Part shown: positions 42,763 through 51,893 of the stretch, one piece after another | Layout of the letters: each line of letters starts with the position of its first letter | How positions within the stretch are numbered: position 1 is the stretch's first letter | DNA from: Salinivirgaceae bacterium | GTDB taxonomy: Bacteria; Bacteroidota; Bacteroidia; Bacteroidales; SZUA-534 | Direction of reading: 5' to 3' | Assembly: GCA_017557785.1 (NCBI GenBank) | Contig: JAFYYA010000115.1 | Location: forward strand, 17,966-81,965 | DNA: 64,000 nt | Program-made: the position numbers and the translations under genes | The notes under the pieces: generated by a model | The model's database searches: none | Seen by the model: the letters and a program-made list of their open reading frames with translations, nothing else | Told to the model about the DNA's origin: nothing

Positions 42763-44742
42763 ATGAAAAAAATATATAATTCATTCATTTTTATGGGTTT
42801 GTTGGGATTGGCACTCTGCGCCAATTTAACATCGTGCAAAGATTATCTCGATAGAGAACCCGGAACAAGCGTATCGGAAGAAGACGCTTTCAAAAACTTC
42901 AAGAACTATCAAGGTTTTATTGAAGAGATATACAATTGTATCCCTGACAAGGAGAAATGCAACTGGTGTCCGTCGTGGAACTGGGGTGATGATGAGATTT
43001 TCAATCCAGAAGCCGACAACCGGATGACTCATCAGGTTGATTTGGGAAACTTCCGTGCTTGGAGCACGACGGGCAACTGGCTGTATCGTGATGGAAGTGA
43101 TCCCGCTTTTGCAGGAGTGGATTGTAATGCAGGCAAAACTCACACTTTGTGGCCTCATTCGTGGTATTGCATCCGCAAGTGTAATATGGCTATCGAAAAT
43201 ATCGACAAAATGGTGGGAACCGATGAAGAGCGTGACCTTATTCTTGGCCAGGCGTACTTTTTCCGTGCCTGGTGGCATTTTGAGTTGATGGAGTATTTTG
43301 GCGGTCTGCCATACATCAGCAAAGTGCTTGACCCGTCGAGTATTGATAAATTGCCGCGTCTGTCGTTCCAAACTTGTGCTGACAGTTGCGCACGAGATTT
43401 CCATAGAGCAGCAGATTTGCTTCCAATAAATTGGGACAATACTTCTGCTGGTACGGACTATGGAACCGGAGGAAAAAACGAGTTGCGTGTGAACAAAATA
43501 ACCGCACTTGGTTATCTTGGAAAATGTCAGCTTTGGGCAGGCAGTCCGCTTATGAAAAACAAAGCTCAAACTGGTGGAGCCAAAACATACGACTACGATG
43601 AATACTATTGTAAGCGTGCTGCTGAGGCATTTGGCGAATTGCTAAACATGGTTGAAGGCGGTGAAACACAGTATGCGCTTGTAGAGTTTAATTTCAGCAA
43701 TATATACGACCACGTAAAAGCATCGTCTGCAAAGACTTGCTATTCCGATTTGTTCTATACTTCCAATCAGAGTTGGAAACAACCGGGTTCAACTGAAGCT
43801 ATTATGCGCGGTCTGTCGGGAACTGTTGATGCTTCCGGTCCAAATGCGAACAACAGCAACTGGAACACTTCGAAAGTTTTCGGGCCTAAGGTAGGCAGCG
43901 TTGTTGAGCATGATAATATTATACATCAGCCGACAGGCAACCTTGTTGAGATGTACGGAATGGCGAACGGTCTGCCACTTGACGATCCAGAGTCGGGCTT
44001 TGACAAAACTCATCCGTTCAGAGACCGTGATCCACGTTTCTATCACGACATTGTGTTTGACGGATTCAAATATATCGTTGCAGCCGCAGATAAAGAAAGA
44101 CAGCCATATGTTTATTGTGAGTTGTTTACAGGTGGAAATATGCGTTCTGTGGCACTTGGCAGCCAGACAGGTTATTTCATTCAGAAACTCGTGCCGCACA
44201 CTTGCAATATAATCGATAAATTATATAGGTGGGAAGACCAATTGCATACAAATCTGTCTTACATGCGTTTGGCCGATGTCTACTTGATGTACGCTGAGGC
44301 GTGTGCGGCTGTAGGTGGTGCAAGTTACAAGTCATCGAACTTTGATAAAACGGCCGAAGATGCCATCAACACCATTCGTGACCGTTGTGGTGCCGGACAT
44401 GTGGCTGCAAAATATGTTGCCGACCGGAACAAATTTATTGATGAAGTACGCCGCGAACGCGCAGTTGAACTTTCGTTTGAGGGTTTCCGCTTTAACGATT
44501 TGCAGCGTTGGCTGCTTCTGACCGAGTACCCATACAACACCAAGTATGCAACTGAGTTCACACGTGTTAATCCACAAAGCTGGTACGAAGATGAAAATAA
44601 CGATCCACGTGATGCGGAAGTCGTTGGTTACTCGCGAAGGGTTATTTTAACCCGCAATTTCGGAGTTCAACACTATTGGTTCCCATTGCTCGATGATGAT
44701 GTATATATCTATGCAGATTTTGCTCAAAACCCCGGATGGTAA
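42763..44742 (+). CDS. SusD family lipoprotein, cassette B (XusB-like)
   Basis: Paralogue of the SusD at 30891 (659 residues). The lipobox LTSC is followed by Lys-Asp-Tyr. KEKCNWCPSWNWGDDEIFNP, HFELMEYFGGLPYI, RRERAVELSFEGFRFNDLQR and FAQNPGW match copy A. The region around residues 85-125 (a possible ligand-contact loop) has diverged. Eleven bases after the SusC stop, as in copy A. Expected to form the lid on its SusC partner. Confidence 0.93.
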   Translation: MKKIYNSFIFMGLLGLALCANLTSCKDYLDREPGTSVSEEDAFKNFKNYQGFIEEIYNCIPDKEKCNWCPSWNWGDDEIFNPEADNRMTHQVDLGNFRAWSTTGNWLYRDGSDPAFAGVDCNAGKTHTLWPHSWYCIRKCNMAIENIDKMVGTDEERDLILGQAYFFRAWWHFELMEYFGGLPYISKVLDPSSIDKLPRLSFQTCADSCARDFHRAADLLPINWDNTSAGTDYGTGGKNELRVNKITALGYLGKCQLWAGSPLMKNKAQTGGAKTYDYDEYYCKRAAEAFGELLNMVEGGETQYALVEFNFSNIYDHVKASSAKTCYSDLFYTSNQSWKQPGSTEAIMRGLSGTVDASGPNANNSNWNTSKVFGPKVGSVVEHDNIIHQPTGNLVEMYGMANGLPLDDPESGFDKTHPFRDRDPRFYHDIVFDGFKYIVAAADKERQPYVYCELFTGGNMRSVALGSQTGYFIQKLVPHTCNIIDKLYRWEDQLHTNLSYMRLADVYLMYAEACAAVGGASYKSSNFDKTAEDAINTIRDRCGAGHVAAKYVADRNKFIDEVRRERAVELSFEGFRFNDLQRWLLLTEYPYNTKYATEFTRVNPQSWYEDENNDPRDAEVVGYSRRVILTRNFGVQHYWFPLLDDDVYIYADFAQNPGW

Positions 44743-44778
44743 CAAACTAAGTCGATGTTGAATATTAAATGTAAGAAA

Positions 44779-47595
44779 ATGAAATATATGCATAATAAAA
44801 TATTAGTGTGTGCCGCTTTGGTATCCTTGCCTTGCGGATTGTTTGCACAAGCTAGCGCGGATACTGTAGCCGTATCTGGTGATTCGGCATACATGGTGAA
44901 TACCGCATTCAGAAAGGTGGCGCAGGACGATTTGTTGACCGGCATTTCGGTGGTAAATATTGATGAAATGCTGAACAGCAACTATACAACATACAGTTTG
45001 ACAAATATGGTGTCGCTTGCAAATGGTTGGAACGGCACTTCGATGTGGGGTATGGACGATTATCTGGTTCTCATTGACGGAATGCCGCGTGAAGCTAATA
45101 ATGTAATGCCTTCGGAAATTGCTCAAATAAGTTTCCTGAAAGGCGCAAACGCTGTTGCTCTATATGGTAGCCGTGCCGCAAAAGGAGTTCTGCTTATCAC
45201 GACTAAGCGCGGTAATCTGAACGAAAAGCTGAAGATTGACGGCCGCTTTAATGCCGGTTTCCATGTGGCTAAAAAGCTTCCTGAATATATGGGCGCAGCC
45301 GAGTATATGCGTTACTACAACTTGGCAAGCAAGAACGACAACGGTGGTGTGGACAAACCTGTATTCAGCGACGAACTGATAGCAAATTACGAATCGGGAG
45401 TTAATCCGTATCACTATCCTGACATTGATTTCTATTCATCGAAGTACATAAAGAAAGTATATAACTTTGATGATGCCGTTCTGGAGTTCTCAGGTGGCAG
45501 CAAGAACGCCCGCTACTATGTTAACATCAACGCTTATACTTTTGGTGATTATCTGAAGGTTGGTGAAACCAAGCATGACCGCACAAACCGTTTAAGTGTG
45601 CGTGGTAATGTTGATATGAATTTGAACAAATACATCAGTGCATACATCGATGCTAATGCAACATTCTATGACATCAATAGTCGCAAAGGCAATTATTGGT
45701 CAGATGCATCGACAATACGTCCGAACATAAAGCCTAATTTGAAAACGAACACGGCATTGCTTATCCCTGTTGACCTGGTGTCTGATCCTGATGCTATGGC
45801 CATGATTGGTACTACAGCCAATATATATGACGGGAAATTCCTTGCCGCAGCCAACAAGACTGACGTAAATAATGTGTTCGCTCAAATATATGCAGGTGGC
45901 AAAACAAAATGGACAAGCCGACAGTTCCAGTTCGATGCCGGTATGCGTTTCGACTTGGGCAAGTTGCTTGAAGGTCTGGCATTCAAGGCTTCGTTGGGAA
46001 TGGATTTCCAAACTAATTACACGCAGGAGTTCAATCCTGAATATGCTGTATTTATTCCTACCTGGGATTCTAAAACCGAAACTATAACCAAACTGACAAA
46101 GGAAGGCGATGATCGAAACAATGGTCAGCAATCTATTTCGAACAGCACAGACAACCGGACGTTGGCTGGAAACGCGGCATTTGAATACAACCGCAAATTC
46201 GGTGGTCACAATATCTCGGCAATGGTGCTGGGGAACGTATTCCAACAGTTCCGTTCTGGTAGCTACCATGCTATAGCCAATGCTAATCTTGGTTTTGATC
46301 TTAGCTACAATTTTGCTCAGCGTTATTATGCGCAGTTCAGTGCCGCTACGCCTTATTCCGCCAAACTTGCAGAAGGCCATCGTGCCGCTTTCTCGCCGAC
46401 AGGTACAATAGGATGGCGTCTGAGCAACGAGTCGTTTATGGAGAGTGTCTCGTTTATAGACAATTTGTTGGTTTCGGCATCGGTAGGTATTCTCCACGAA
46501 GATGCTGACATTACCAGCTATTATATGTATGATGGTGTTTGGGATAAAAACGGCTGGGGATTCACTTGGAATGATGGTTCAAATGCAACATCAATAGGCC
46601 CAAGTCGTGGAGAGAATGCAAAGCTTGAAATGATTAAACGTAAGGAGTTGACGGCCAGCATTAAGGCATCAATGTTTGACAAATTTGTCAATCTGGAGTT
46701 TACGTACTTTACCAATAAAATGTCAGGGTACATCATTGACAATAAGAGCGATTGGCCAAACCATATGACAGAGTTCTTGCCTTACTTGAACAACGATGAG
46801 ATTAAGCATACGGGATTCGATTTCGCAGTTAATCTCAATAAAAAAATCAACGATTTTGATGTGATGTTTGGTGTTGTAGGAACGTATTACAATACCGAAC
46901 GCACAGTGTACGAAGAAAGTAAAATTGAAGACTACCAACATCAAGAAGGAAGGCCTGTTGACGCCATCTGGGGACTTGAGTGCCTGGGTATGTTCCAAAG
47001 CCAGGATGAGATAGACAACTCACCCGAGCATACATATGATAAGGTGCGTTTGGGTGATCTCAAATATAAAGACCAGAATGGTGACGGTAAAATCACCGAC
47101 TTGGACAATGTGTATCTTGGCAAATGGGGAGAGTTTGGTTCACCGTTAACATTGGGATTGAATTTGGTTGTCAAATATAAGAATTTCACATTCCACGCAT
47201 TGGGTACAACTCGGAGTGGTGCGTATGGTGCAAAGAATAGTTCTTACTATTGGCTGAACAAAGATTCAAAATACTCAGCTATTGCACGTGATACTTGGAC
47301 ACCGGAAAACACAAATGCCAAGTATCCTGCTCTTACAACAACATCGGGCAGCAATAACAATCGTATTTCTGATTTCTGGCTGTATAAAAACAATTCATTC
47401 AAATTGGATAAAATACAGATCAGCTATGAAGTTCCAAGCGATGTGTTCGGTGATTTGTTCATTAAAGGACTGACCGCATACGTGAGCGGAGCAGACCTGC
47501 TTACCATATCAAAAGAAAGAGAGCATATGGAAATGAGTGTTGGCAGCGAACCACAATCGCGTTTCTTCAATATTGGTGTAAAAGCTAATTTCTAA
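44779..47595 (+). CDS. Short SusC-like TonB-dependent transporter, cassette B (XusC-like)
   Basis: Paralogue of the gene at 32943 (938 residues from the ATG at 44779, which keeps the same 36-base gap as copy A and begins the signal peptide; the ATG at 44755 would add eight residues). Like copy A it lacks the regulatory-like domain and has a reduced plug: VAQDDLLTGISVVNIDEM, GWNGTSMWGMDDYLVLIDG and YGSRAAKGVLLITTKRG. The barrel ends RFFNIGVKANF. The two copies of this gene have drifted further apart than the two first SusC genes, above all in the middle of the barrel. Confidence 0.9.
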   Translation: MKYMHNKILVCAALVSLPCGLFAQASADTVAVSGDSAYMVNTAFRKVAQDDLLTGISVVNIDEMLNSNYTTYSLTNMVSLANGWNGTSMWGMDDYLVLIDGMPREANNVMPSEIAQISFLKGANAVALYGSRAAKGVLLITTKRGNLNEKLKIDGRFNAGFHVAKKLPEYMGAAEYMRYYNLASKNDNGGVDKPVFSDELIANYESGVNPYHYPDIDFYSSKYIKKVYNFDDAVLEFSGGSKNARYYVNINAYTFGDYLKVGETKHDRTNRLSVRGNVDMNLNKYISAYIDANATFYDINSRKGNYWSDASTIRPNIKPNLKTNTALLIPVDLVSDPDAMAMIGTTANIYDGKFLAAANKTDVNNVFAQIYAGGKTKWTSRQFQFDAGMRFDLGKLLEGLAFKASLGMDFQTNYTQEFNPEYAVFIPTWDSKTETITKLTKEGDDRNNGQQSISNSTDNRTLAGNAAFEYNRKFGGHNISAMVLGNVFQQFRSGSYHAIANANLGFDLSYNFAQRYYAQFSAATPYSAKLAEGHRAAFSPTGTIGWRLSNESFMESVSFIDNLLVSASVGILHEDADITSYYMYDGVWDKNGWGFTWNDGSNATSIGPSRGENAKLEMIKRKELTASIKASMFDKFVNLEFTYFTNKMSGYIIDNKSDWPNHMTEFLPYLNNDEIKHTGFDFAVNLNKKINDFDVMFGVVGTYYNTERTVYEESKIEDYQHQEGRPVDAIWGLECLGMFQSQDEIDNSPEHTYDKVRLGDLKYKDQNGDGKITDLDNVYLGKWGEFGSPLTLGLNLVVKYKNFTFHALGTTRSGAYGAKNSSYYWLNKDSKYSAIARDTWTPENTNAKYPALTTTSGSNNNRISDFWLYKNNSFKLDKIQISYEVPSDVFGDLFIKGLTAYVSGADLLTISKEREHMEMSVGSEPQSRFFNIGVKANF

Positions 47596-47615
47596 TCACT
47601 AAAAACGATTTAGTT

Positions 47616-49430
47616 ATGAAAATGAAAAATCTTATAAAACTGACATCGCTGCTGGTGGTTTTTGCAGCTTGCGATGATGTGTTTGAGCCACAAATAGAAA
47701 ACAACCGCGACCTTGAAACCTTGTTGGATGTAAACAGTAATGCTATGGGTTTGATGATTGCGGGATATGCACGTCTTCCATACATTAATGGCACAGAATA
47801 CGATATTGCAACTGATGACGCACTGACCAACGATGAAGGAAGCTATTATCGTAAAGCCGCTATTGGAGGTTGGACATCGTATATGGATCCGTTTGGAAGA
47901 TATATTTATGATCGCCAGACACTCCAATACATCAATCTTTTCTTTGAACAGGCTGCAGGTAAGGCAGTATGGTCATACACCCCCCTAGACAACAAATTGC
48001 TTGACGACCGTTTTACAGGCGAAGCTTACGCTTTGCGCGCCATTCATCTTTTCGATATGCTGCGTCGTCATGCCGGCCCCGCTAATGGAACGGTGCTGGG
48101 AGTACCAAACTTGACTCATTCTGAAACGGCTGGCGACAACTTTAATGCGGCACGTGCAAGTTTTCAAGAGTGTATAGATCAGATATACAGTGATTTCGAT
48201 GAGGCCAAGAAACGATTGGTTTTGGATAACGATAATATTAGAAACAACGAAATTCCTCAGAAATTCAAGGATATGGGCGTTGAAAACGCTAGCACATATA
48301 ACCGTGTTTATGGCGAAGTGATGCGTGGCAGGTTGTCGAATCGTATTATAGAAGCTATTGAAGCGCAGGTAGCGTTGTTCGCTGCCAGCCCGGCCAATCA
48401 AGGAGCATCGGACAAGGATTGGAGTTTTGCGGCAGAAAAAGCTGCGGTTGTGCTCGACCGCATTGGCGGTGTGGATGGTTTGGATCCGCATGGCAACACT
48501 TGGTATGCCAATGCTGATGAAATTGACAACGAAGCTGTTAACGGGTTATGCCCCAAAGAGATTATTTGGCGAGGAGACCGTTACCAACCTCGCTCGGCGG
48601 ATGATAGTTATGAAAAGAAATACTATCCACCTACGTTGAATGGTAATGGAACTGTCAACCCAAGTCAAAACCTTGTTGACGCATTCCCAATGGCGAATGG
48701 TTACCCTATTACAGATACAAAAAGCGGATATAACCCGTCTGCGCCTTATACAGGTCGCGACCCACGACTTGGATTGTATGTCGTTTATGATGGCGCCGAA
48801 TTCGGACCTACAGATGGTAAAACTGGGAAGAAAGCAATCATAAGCACATCTGAAGACTCGGATACCGAAGACGGATTGAATAAAGAAGTAAAATCGACCA
48901 AAACAGGTTATTATCTGCGCAAACTTATCCGAGAGGAAACCAGTTTGAAGAAGGGTGCTGAATCCCAACAATTCCATTATATGGCCCGCATCCGTTATAC
49001 TGAGATATTCCTTGATTATGCTGAAGCCGCCAACGAGGCTTGGGGACCAACATCAGACAATGGCCACGGCTATAGTGCATATAGCGTTATCAAAGCTATT
49101 CGCCAGCGTGGTGGTATTGTAGGTGACGAGTATCTTGAATCGATAAAAGGAGATAAAGATAAAATGCGCGAACTTATACGTAATGAGCGCCGCATAGAGC
49201 TTTGTTTCGAGAATCATCGTTTCTGGGATTTACGCCGTTGGAAAGCTAATCTTACGGAGCCTGTAAAAGGCGTCAGGATTACAGGCAAAGGCAGCTCTAA
49301 AGCTTACGAATATTTTGAAGTTGAAAAACGTGACTACAAAGATTACATGTATTGCTGCCCGATCCCGGAAGAAGAGATTCTAAAATGGTCGGCTCTGCTC
49401 CAAAACGATGGTTGGTCTAATAATCAGTAA
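47616..49430 (+). CDS. SusD family lipoprotein, cassette B (XusD-like)
   Basis: Paralogue of the SusD at 35874 (604 residues). The lipobox ends FAAC then Asp-Asp-Val. Shared blocks are GEAYALRAIHLFDMLRRHAG, NPSQNLVDAFPMANGYPI, ARIRYTEIFLDYAEAANEAW and NERRIELCFENHRFWDLRRW. The end is LLQNDGWSNNQ. Partner of the short SusC that ends 20 bases upstream. Confidence 0.92.
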   Translation: MKMKNLIKLTSLLVVFAACDDVFEPQIENNRDLETLLDVNSNAMGLMIAGYARLPYINGTEYDIATDDALTNDEGSYYRKAAIGGWTSYMDPFGRYIYDRQTLQYINLFFEQAAGKAVWSYTPLDNKLLDDRFTGEAYALRAIHLFDMLRRHAGPANGTVLGVPNLTHSETAGDNFNAARASFQECIDQIYSDFDEAKKRLVLDNDNIRNNEIPQKFKDMGVENASTYNRVYGEVMRGRLSNRIIEAIEAQVALFAASPANQGASDKDWSFAAEKAAVVLDRIGGVDGLDPHGNTWYANADEIDNEAVNGLCPKEIIWRGDRYQPRSADDSYEKKYYPPTLNGNGTVNPSQNLVDAFPMANGYPITDTKSGYNPSAPYTGRDPRLGLYVVYDGAEFGPTDGKTGKKAIISTSEDSDTEDGLNKEVKSTKTGYYLRKLIREETSLKKGAESQQFHYMARIRYTEIFLDYAEAANEAWGPTSDNGHGYSAYSVIKAIRQRGGIVGDEYLESIKGDKDKMRELIRNERRIELCFENHRFWDLRRWKANLTEPVKGVRITGKGSSKAYEYFEVEKRDYKDYMYCCPIPEEEILKWSALLQNDGWSNNQ

Positions 49431-49449
49431 CGAATCAAAAAAATATAAG

Positions 49450-51042
49450 ATGATGAAAATTAGTAAATTAATATCGGCTGTCTCTTTAGGAGCTTTAGCG
49501 GTGGCTTTCGGCGCTTGTAGAAATGCCGAAAAATCGTTTCCCGATTATGATGGCGGAACATTAGCCTATTTTGCCTATCAGTACCCTATCCGCACACTGA
49601 TACTCGGCAATGTTGAAACCTATGACAATACGAGCGATAATGAAGGCCGTTTCACCATTTACGGAACATGTGGTGGCTCATATAATGGTTTGAATGCCAA
49701 GATTGATGTCAGCATCGATGAGTCGCTTACTAGCGGACTATATTTTGAGGACGGCACAAAGGTTAAACCAATGCCGAAGGACTATTATACAGTTAGTGGC
49801 CAAGAACTTGATTATGCCGGAGGATTCCGTGGTGGTATTGAGATTCAACTCAACGACAAGTTCTTCAACGATCCATTGTCAATCACCAACAATTATGTCA
49901 TTCCTGTTGTAATGGGTGACAAATTCTCAGGTGTTGACAGTATAGTTCGCGGAGTACCAGTTATCAAAGGCACTTCGCCATTGCGTCAGGATCTTGCAAA
50001 ATGGGATGTGGTACCAGGTGATTACACGTTGTTCTGTGTGAATTACATCAATGAATACACAGCAACATACCTGCGCCGTGGTGTTGATACATTTGACAAG
50101 ATGCAATTCGAAGACACTGATGTTCCTGATGATGATACATATATAGTAGTTCGCGCAGGAGAGAAGGTATCAAACGTTTGGGATTCACAATTTTGGATTA
50201 ATGTTGATGTTGATTTCACCCAAGGAACAACGTGGGAATTCAGCATGAAATATAAAGCAGACAAAAATGCCAAGGCTTCAACTCAGATGCACGCTGATCC
50301 AGGCTCTTACATTCATTATGAGGCCATTGGCGATGTTGAGTTCACTACAGAGTGGCAGGTATTCAAAAAGAGTGGCACATTCCCGAAAGAAGTGGTTGAC
50401 GCAAACGGTAATGTTGCACACTCAATAGCTTTCAACCTTAATGAATTTGCAGAAGCTAATAATTATTATTTCGACTCAATCAGCTTTAAAATCGGAGGTG
50501 AAGAATATATCACAAATATCAATTGTAATAAAGTTGATTGCGGGAACTTCTTCCAGAAAGAAAGCGACGGAGCAGTTTTCAAGAGCGCATATGAGTCAGA
50601 AACAACGGTGGAATTGCTTCCAATTGGTTATGCACAAGTTACCAATGCCCGTCATAACGAGTTTATTGAATACGACGAAGTCGTGAACACCCAAACTATC
50701 GCAAGAAACAAAATACGGCTGCCAATAGCCACAACAGAAATTAATGGTAAGAATAGCCCTTGCAACCTTATTCTCACCTTTGATGGCAGTGGCAATTGCA
50801 CAATTGAGTCGAACACTGAAGGCTGCACGGCATCAGGCTCGGGCCGTTATTCGAAAGGTACAGCCATCAAGGCTTGGGGTAACAAGGATCGCGATGAATT
50901 GTTCCTTGATTACACACTTGATTTTAAGGATGCGGTGAATAATAAAACTGTTCACTATGCCACAAAGGACACTCTTGTTTGGCGCGATCGGGGCACTGTT
51001 GCCGGAGTTAGGACATACAAACCTGTTTACAAGGAAGAATAA
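49450..51042 (+). CDS. Surface glycan-binding lipoprotein, cassette B (XusE-like)
   Basis: Paralogue of the lipoprotein at 37719 (530 residues from ATG 49450; another ATG follows at 49453; a longer frame from 49408 overlaps the previous gene and lacks a signal peptide). The lipobox is FGAC. The N-terminal 120 residues are almost the same as in copy A (FAYQYPIRTLILGNVETYDN). The inserted jelly-roll module (about 240-352: NVWDSQFWINV, MHADPGSY, TTEWQVFKKSGTF, YYFDSISFKIGGEEY) is close to the module of the T9SS protein at 16237. The C-terminal part ends ATKDTLVWRDRG. A terminator follows directly. Confidence 0.78.
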   Translation: MMKISKLISAVSLGALAVAFGACRNAEKSFPDYDGGTLAYFAYQYPIRTLILGNVETYDNTSDNEGRFTIYGTCGGSYNGLNAKIDVSIDESLTSGLYFEDGTKVKPMPKDYYTVSGQELDYAGGFRGGIEIQLNDKFFNDPLSITNNYVIPVVMGDKFSGVDSIVRGVPVIKGTSPLRQDLAKWDVVPGDYTLFCVNYINEYTATYLRRGVDTFDKMQFEDTDVPDDDTYIVVRAGEKVSNVWDSQFWINVDVDFTQGTTWEFSMKYKADKNAKASTQMHADPGSYIHYEAIGDVEFTTEWQVFKKSGTFPKEVVDANGNVAHSIAFNLNEFAEANNYYFDSISFKIGGEEYITNINCNKVDCGNFFQKESDGAVFKSAYESETTVELLPIGYAQVTNARHNEFIEYDEVVNTQTIARNKIRLPIATTEINGKNSPCNLILTFDGSGNCTIESNTEGCTASGSGRYSKGTAIKAWGNKDRDELFLDYTLDFKDAVNNKTVHYATKDTLVWRDRGTVAGVRTYKPVYKEE

Positions 51043-51060
51043 CAGTCGGTATCATAACCA

Positions 51061-51093
51061 AAGGCCTTGAGAAAAATCTCAAGGCCTTTTTTG
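51061..51093 (+). terminator. Terminator after cassette B
   Basis: Perfect 11-base stem AAGGCCTTGAG / CTCAAGGCCTT, six-base loop, then a T run. The -33 box of the ung promoter begins four bases later. Confidence 0.88.
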
Positions 51094-51096
51094 TTG

Positions 51097-51127
51097 TTTG
51101 TACGCATAACCTAAAAACCTATTTTTG
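51097..51127 (+). promoter_or_regulatory. Promoter of ung
   Basis: TTTG (51097-51100), 19-base spacer, TATTTTTG (51120-51127): exact consensus. Transcription would start near 51134, which rules out the TTG at 51125 as start and leaves the ATG at 51143. Confidence 0.75.
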
Positions 51128-51142
51128 CCAAAAACTGAAAAA

Positions 51143-51805
51143 ATGGAAGTAAGCATAGAGCAATCGTGGAAAGAGCGCTTGCAGGGCGAGTTCGACAAGC
51201 CATACTTCAAGACGCTGACCGATTTTGTGCGCGATGAGTACCGCACTAATGTTGTTTATCCGCCAGGGAAACTGATTTTCAACGCTTTCAACCTTTGTCC
51301 GTTCGATAATGTCAAGGTTGTGATTATCGGGCAGGACCCGTATCACGGACCTGGGCAGGCTCACGGATTGTGCTTCTCGGTGCAGGACGGCGTTGATTAT
51401 CCGCCATCGTTGCGCAACATTTTCAAGGAGATACAGAGCGATATTGGCACGCCAGTTCCCGCATCGGGCGACCTGACTCGATGGGCGAAGCAAGGTGTGC
51501 TGCTGCTGAACGCAACGCTCACAGTCAGAGCAAATATGGCAGGTTCACACCAACGACGAGGTTGGGAAACGTTTACCGATGCCGTCATCAATGCCGTAGC
51601 CACTGAAAAGCAGAATGTGGTTTACATCTTGTGGGGCTCGTATGCTCAGCAGAAGGCTGCAATGGTCGAACGTGCGAATAATCTGGTGCTCGAATCGGTT
51701 CACCCGTCGCCGCTGTCGGCTTCGCGCGGATTCTTCGGCAACCACCATTTCAGCCGTGCAAACCAGTATCTGATTGAGCACGGGAAGACGCCAATTGAAT
51801 GGTAA
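51143..51805 (+). CDS. ung: Uracil-DNA glycosylase
   Basis: Family 1 uracil-DNA glycosylase (220 residues) that removes uracil from DNA as the first step of base excision repair. The water-activating motif GQDPYHGPGQAHG has the catalytic Asp65, and the DNA-intercalating/His motif HPSPLSASRGFFG begins at His187. Length and motif spacing are standard. It has its own promoter directly after the terminator of the transporter cluster and marks the return to core genome. Confidence 0.97.
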   Translation: MEVSIEQSWKERLQGEFDKPYFKTLTDFVRDEYRTNVVYPPGKLIFNAFNLCPFDNVKVVIIGQDPYHGPGQAHGLCFSVQDGVDYPPSLRNIFKEIQSDIGTPVPASGDLTRWAKQGVLLLNATLTVRANMAGSHQRRGWETFTDAVINAVATEKQNVVYILWGSYAQQKAAMVERANNLVLESVHPSPLSASRGFFGNHHFSRANQYLIEHGKTPIEW

Positions 51806-51811
51806 AAAACT

Positions 51812-51851
51812 GGTGAATTGTTGAATCGGATAATCGATGAATCGACAAAGG
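51812..51851. repeat. Word-repeat spacer (TTGAATCG / GATAATCG type)
   Basis: Contains GTTGAATCG-like, GATAATCG and GATGAATCG words in succession, followed by ACAAAGG. The same words occur in permuted order on the other strand at 58681-58722. Confidence 0.4.
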
Positions 51852-51893
51852 AAGATTCAAATATATAATAACCAATACCCAACACCAGAAACG

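Larger units (their letters stand above)
27694..51042 (+). repeat. Tandem duplication of a five-gene xus-like cassette
   Basis: Copy A runs from 27694 to 39299 and copy B from about 39556 to 51042. Gene order, gene lengths and gaps match: 11/11, 36/36, 24/20 and 24/19 bases between successive genes, using the starts listed here. Homology begins about 35 bases before each first ATG, with ATTTAATAATCAAA at 27701-27714 and 39563-39576. Third-position differences are numerous while protein blocks are kept, so the duplication is old and both copies are under selection. Confidence 0.85.

Noticed and set aside
45700-46497. Long antisense open frame inside the short SusC of cassette B
   Set aside because: It is a shadow of a clear barrel gene and has no start context or known motif.
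27694-51042. Second cassette as an assembly duplicate
   Set aside because: The copies differ at very many synonymous and some coding positions and have different leaders and terminators, so they are real paralogues.
51125-51142. TTG start of ung
   Set aside because: It overlaps the -7 box of the promoter; the ATG at 51143 gives the normal family length.
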